7,215 nt of DNA from contig JAJYXA010000482.1 in the NCBI GenBank assembly GCA_021791235.1, positions 1-7,215 on the forward strand, read 5' to 3'. The translations under genes were made by a program, and so were the position numbers. Under the pieces are notes generated by a model, which was not told the origin of the DNA, did not search any database, and saw only the letters and a program-made list of their open reading frames with translations. Position 1 is the stretch's first letter, and the number at the start of each line of letters is the position of its first letter. This DNA comes from Pseudomonadota bacterium. GTDB lineage: Bacteria; Pseudomonadota; Gammaproteobacteria; Burkholderiales; Thiobacillaceae. Positions 6,303 to 7,215 of the stretch are shown piece by piece.

Positions 6303-6629
6303 ATGAGCGAACTCATCATCGAAGACCTCGTCGTCGGCAGCGGCGACACCGCCAGCGCCGGCCAGTACGTGTCGGTGCACTACACCGGCTGGCTCACCAA
6401 TGGCCAGAAATTCGACTCCAGCGTCGACCGCAACGACCCGTTCGAATTCAAGCTCGGCATGGGCCAGGTCATCCCCGGCTGGGACCAGGGCGTGGCCGGC
6501 ATGCAGGTCGGCGGCAAGCGCAAGCTCACCATCCCGCCGAACTTGGGCTATGGTGCCCGCGGCGCCGGCGGCGTGATTCCGCCGAACGCCACGCTGGTGT
6601 TCGAAGTGGAACTGCTGGGCGTCAACTAA
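6303..6629 (+). CDS. FKBP-type peptidyl-prolyl cis-trans isomerase
   Basis: Single-domain FKBP of 108 residues, the size of human FKBP12, catalysing cis-trans isomerisation of peptide bonds before proline and assisting protein folding. The FKBP fold signatures run through the whole protein: VSVHYTGWL near the N-terminus, KFDSS with the conserved Asp, PFEFKLG, then [14 protein letters not shown] containing the Val-Ile and Trp of the active-site pocket, the [13 protein letters not shown] segment, and a C-terminal strand [10 protein letters not shown]. There is no signal peptide or long C-terminal tail, so it is cytoplasmic and not of the FkpA or SlyD type. It follows the cassette after a 105-base gap and its base composition is again very GC-rich, so it probably belongs to the ancestral chromosome rather than to the cassette. 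Assignment is secure; client proteins are unknown. Confidence 0.97.
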   Translation: MSELIIEDLVVGSGDTASAGQYVSVHYTGWLTNGQKFDSSVDRNDPFEFKLGMGQVIPGWDQGVAGMQVGGKRKLTIPPNLGYGARGAGGVIPPNATLVFEVELLGVN

Positions 6630-6638
6630 GTCCTTACT

Positions 6639-6660
6639 TATCCGCCGCGTTTCGCGGATA
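6639..6660 (+). repeat. Short inverted repeat between the FKBP and YgiQ-type genes
   Basis: TATCCGC at 6639-6645 pairs with GCGGATA at 6654-6660 (7 bp, 8-base loop). An alternative overlapping hairpin is CCGCG (6645-6649) with CGCGG (6653-6657) around a TTT loop. No T-run follows, so it is not a typical rho-independent terminator. The 3' arm ends eight bases before the downstream ATG, where a ribosome site would sit. Confidence 0.5.
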
Positions 6661-6668
6661 GCCACGTC

Positions 6669-7215
6669 ATGACCCACGCCCTGTTTTCCCACCGCAAGCA
6701 CTGGGCGGCGCGCTTCGGCACCGCCCCCTTCCTGCCGATGTCGCGCGCCGAGATGGCCGCGCTCGGCTGGGACGCGTGCGACGTGATTCTCGTCACCGGC
6801 GACGCCTACATCGACCACCCCAGCTTCGGCATGGCGCTGGTTGGGCGGCTGCTGGAAGCGCAGGGCTACCGGGTCGGCATCATCAGCCAGCCCGACTGGC
6901 ACTCGGCCGACGCCTTCCGCGCGCTGGGCCAGCCGACGCTGTATTTCGGCGTCACCGCGGGCAACATGGACTCGATGGTCAACCGCTACACCTCGGACCG
7001 CAAGATCCGCTCCGACGACGCCTACACGCCCGACGCCGCCCCCAACAAGCGTCCCGACCGCGCGGTCACGGTCTACGCGCAGCGCTGCCGCGAGGCGTAT
7101 CCCGGCACGCCGGTGATCATCGGCTCGATCGAGGCCAGCCTGCGCCGCATCGCGCACTACGACTACTGGTCCGACACCGTGCGCCGCTCGGTGCTGCCGG
7201 ATTCCAAGGCCGATC
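6669..7215 (+). CDS. YgiQ-family radical SAM protein, N-terminal part
   Basis: Partial gene: 182 codons are present and the frame is still open at the window edge. It starts [17 protein letters not shown] and runs through the very conserved YgiQ N-terminal region, including [18 protein letters not shown], a [13 protein letters not shown] segment, DDAYTPD, the KRPDRA stretch, and [15 protein letters not shown] followed by VRRSV.PDSKAD. In the family this N-terminal domain precedes the radical SAM domain with its iron-sulfur cysteine cluster, which lies beyond the window and cannot be checked. The cellular role of YgiQ proteins is not established. The gene lies 39 bases after the FKBP stop with a small inverted repeat between, so cotranscription with the isomerase gene is possible. 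No good Shine-Dalgarno is visible before the ATG. Family recognition is strong by recalled similarity to the E. coli protein. Confidence 0.93.
   Translation, partial: MTHALFSHRKHWAARFGTAPFLPMSRAEMAALGWDACDVILVTGDAYIDHPSFGMALVGRLLEAQGYRVGIISQPDWHSADAFRALGQPTLYFGVTAGNMDSMVNRYTSDRKIRSDDAYTPDAAPNKRPDRAVTVYAQRCREAYPGTPVIIGSIEASLRRIAHYDYWSDTVRRSVLPDSKAD

Noticed and set aside
6126..7157. A 343-codon minus-strand open frame opposite the FKBP and YgiQ-type genes
   Set aside because: It spans two genes of certain identity on the other strand, and its product is biased toward Ala, Arg, Gly, Val and Asp with no family features.

Overview
The window looks like a stretch of a high-GC proteobacterial chromosome, most likely a betaproteobacterium. 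This is inferred from the PmbA, TRAP permease and YgiQ-type proteins, the dense gene packing and the strong G/C bias at third codon positions. All genes supported here lie on the + strand, and no gap between genes exceeds about 105 bases.

Left part (1-2681): the 3' end of a pmbA/tldE-type gene, then a GDSL esterase predicted to be a lipoprotein, then the small (DctQ) and large (DctM) membrane subunits of a TRAP transporter. These four genes abut or overlap by a few bases, so they are probably cotranscribed. The periplasmic substrate-binding protein that a TRAP permease needs is not in the window.

Central part (2701-6197): a compact three-gene cassette. Gene 1 is a membrane-bound fatty acid hydroxylase/sterol desaturase-type protein with its full histidine set and a near-perfect Shine-Dalgarno sequence. 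Gene 2 is a 623-residue fusion: an N-terminal FabH-like ketosynthase resembling the DarB/StlD (dialkylresorcinol/stilbene) group with an intact Cys-His-Asn triad, and a C-terminal domain with the signature of heme-oxygenase-like diiron oxidases. Gene 3 is a 303-residue protein I do not recognise, whose start overlaps the end of gene 2 by four bases. Together they suggest a small lipid or polyketide-like pathway: two acyl units are condensed, then oxidised by non-heme iron chemistry. No acyl carrier protein, aromatase or ligase is visible, so substrates would come from primary metabolism or genes elsewhere. Hand counts on a few 60-base lines gave about 55-60% GC in parts of this cassette against about 70% in the TRAP gene, which may mean it was acquired separately. 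This cassette is the most interesting part of the window.

Right part (6198-7215): ordinary housekeeping genes. A 108-residue FKBP-type peptidyl-prolyl isomerase is followed by the N-terminal 182 codons of a YgiQ-family radical SAM protein that runs off the window. A small inverted repeat lies between them. No tRNA, rRNA, CRISPR array, insertion sequence or integrase was seen.
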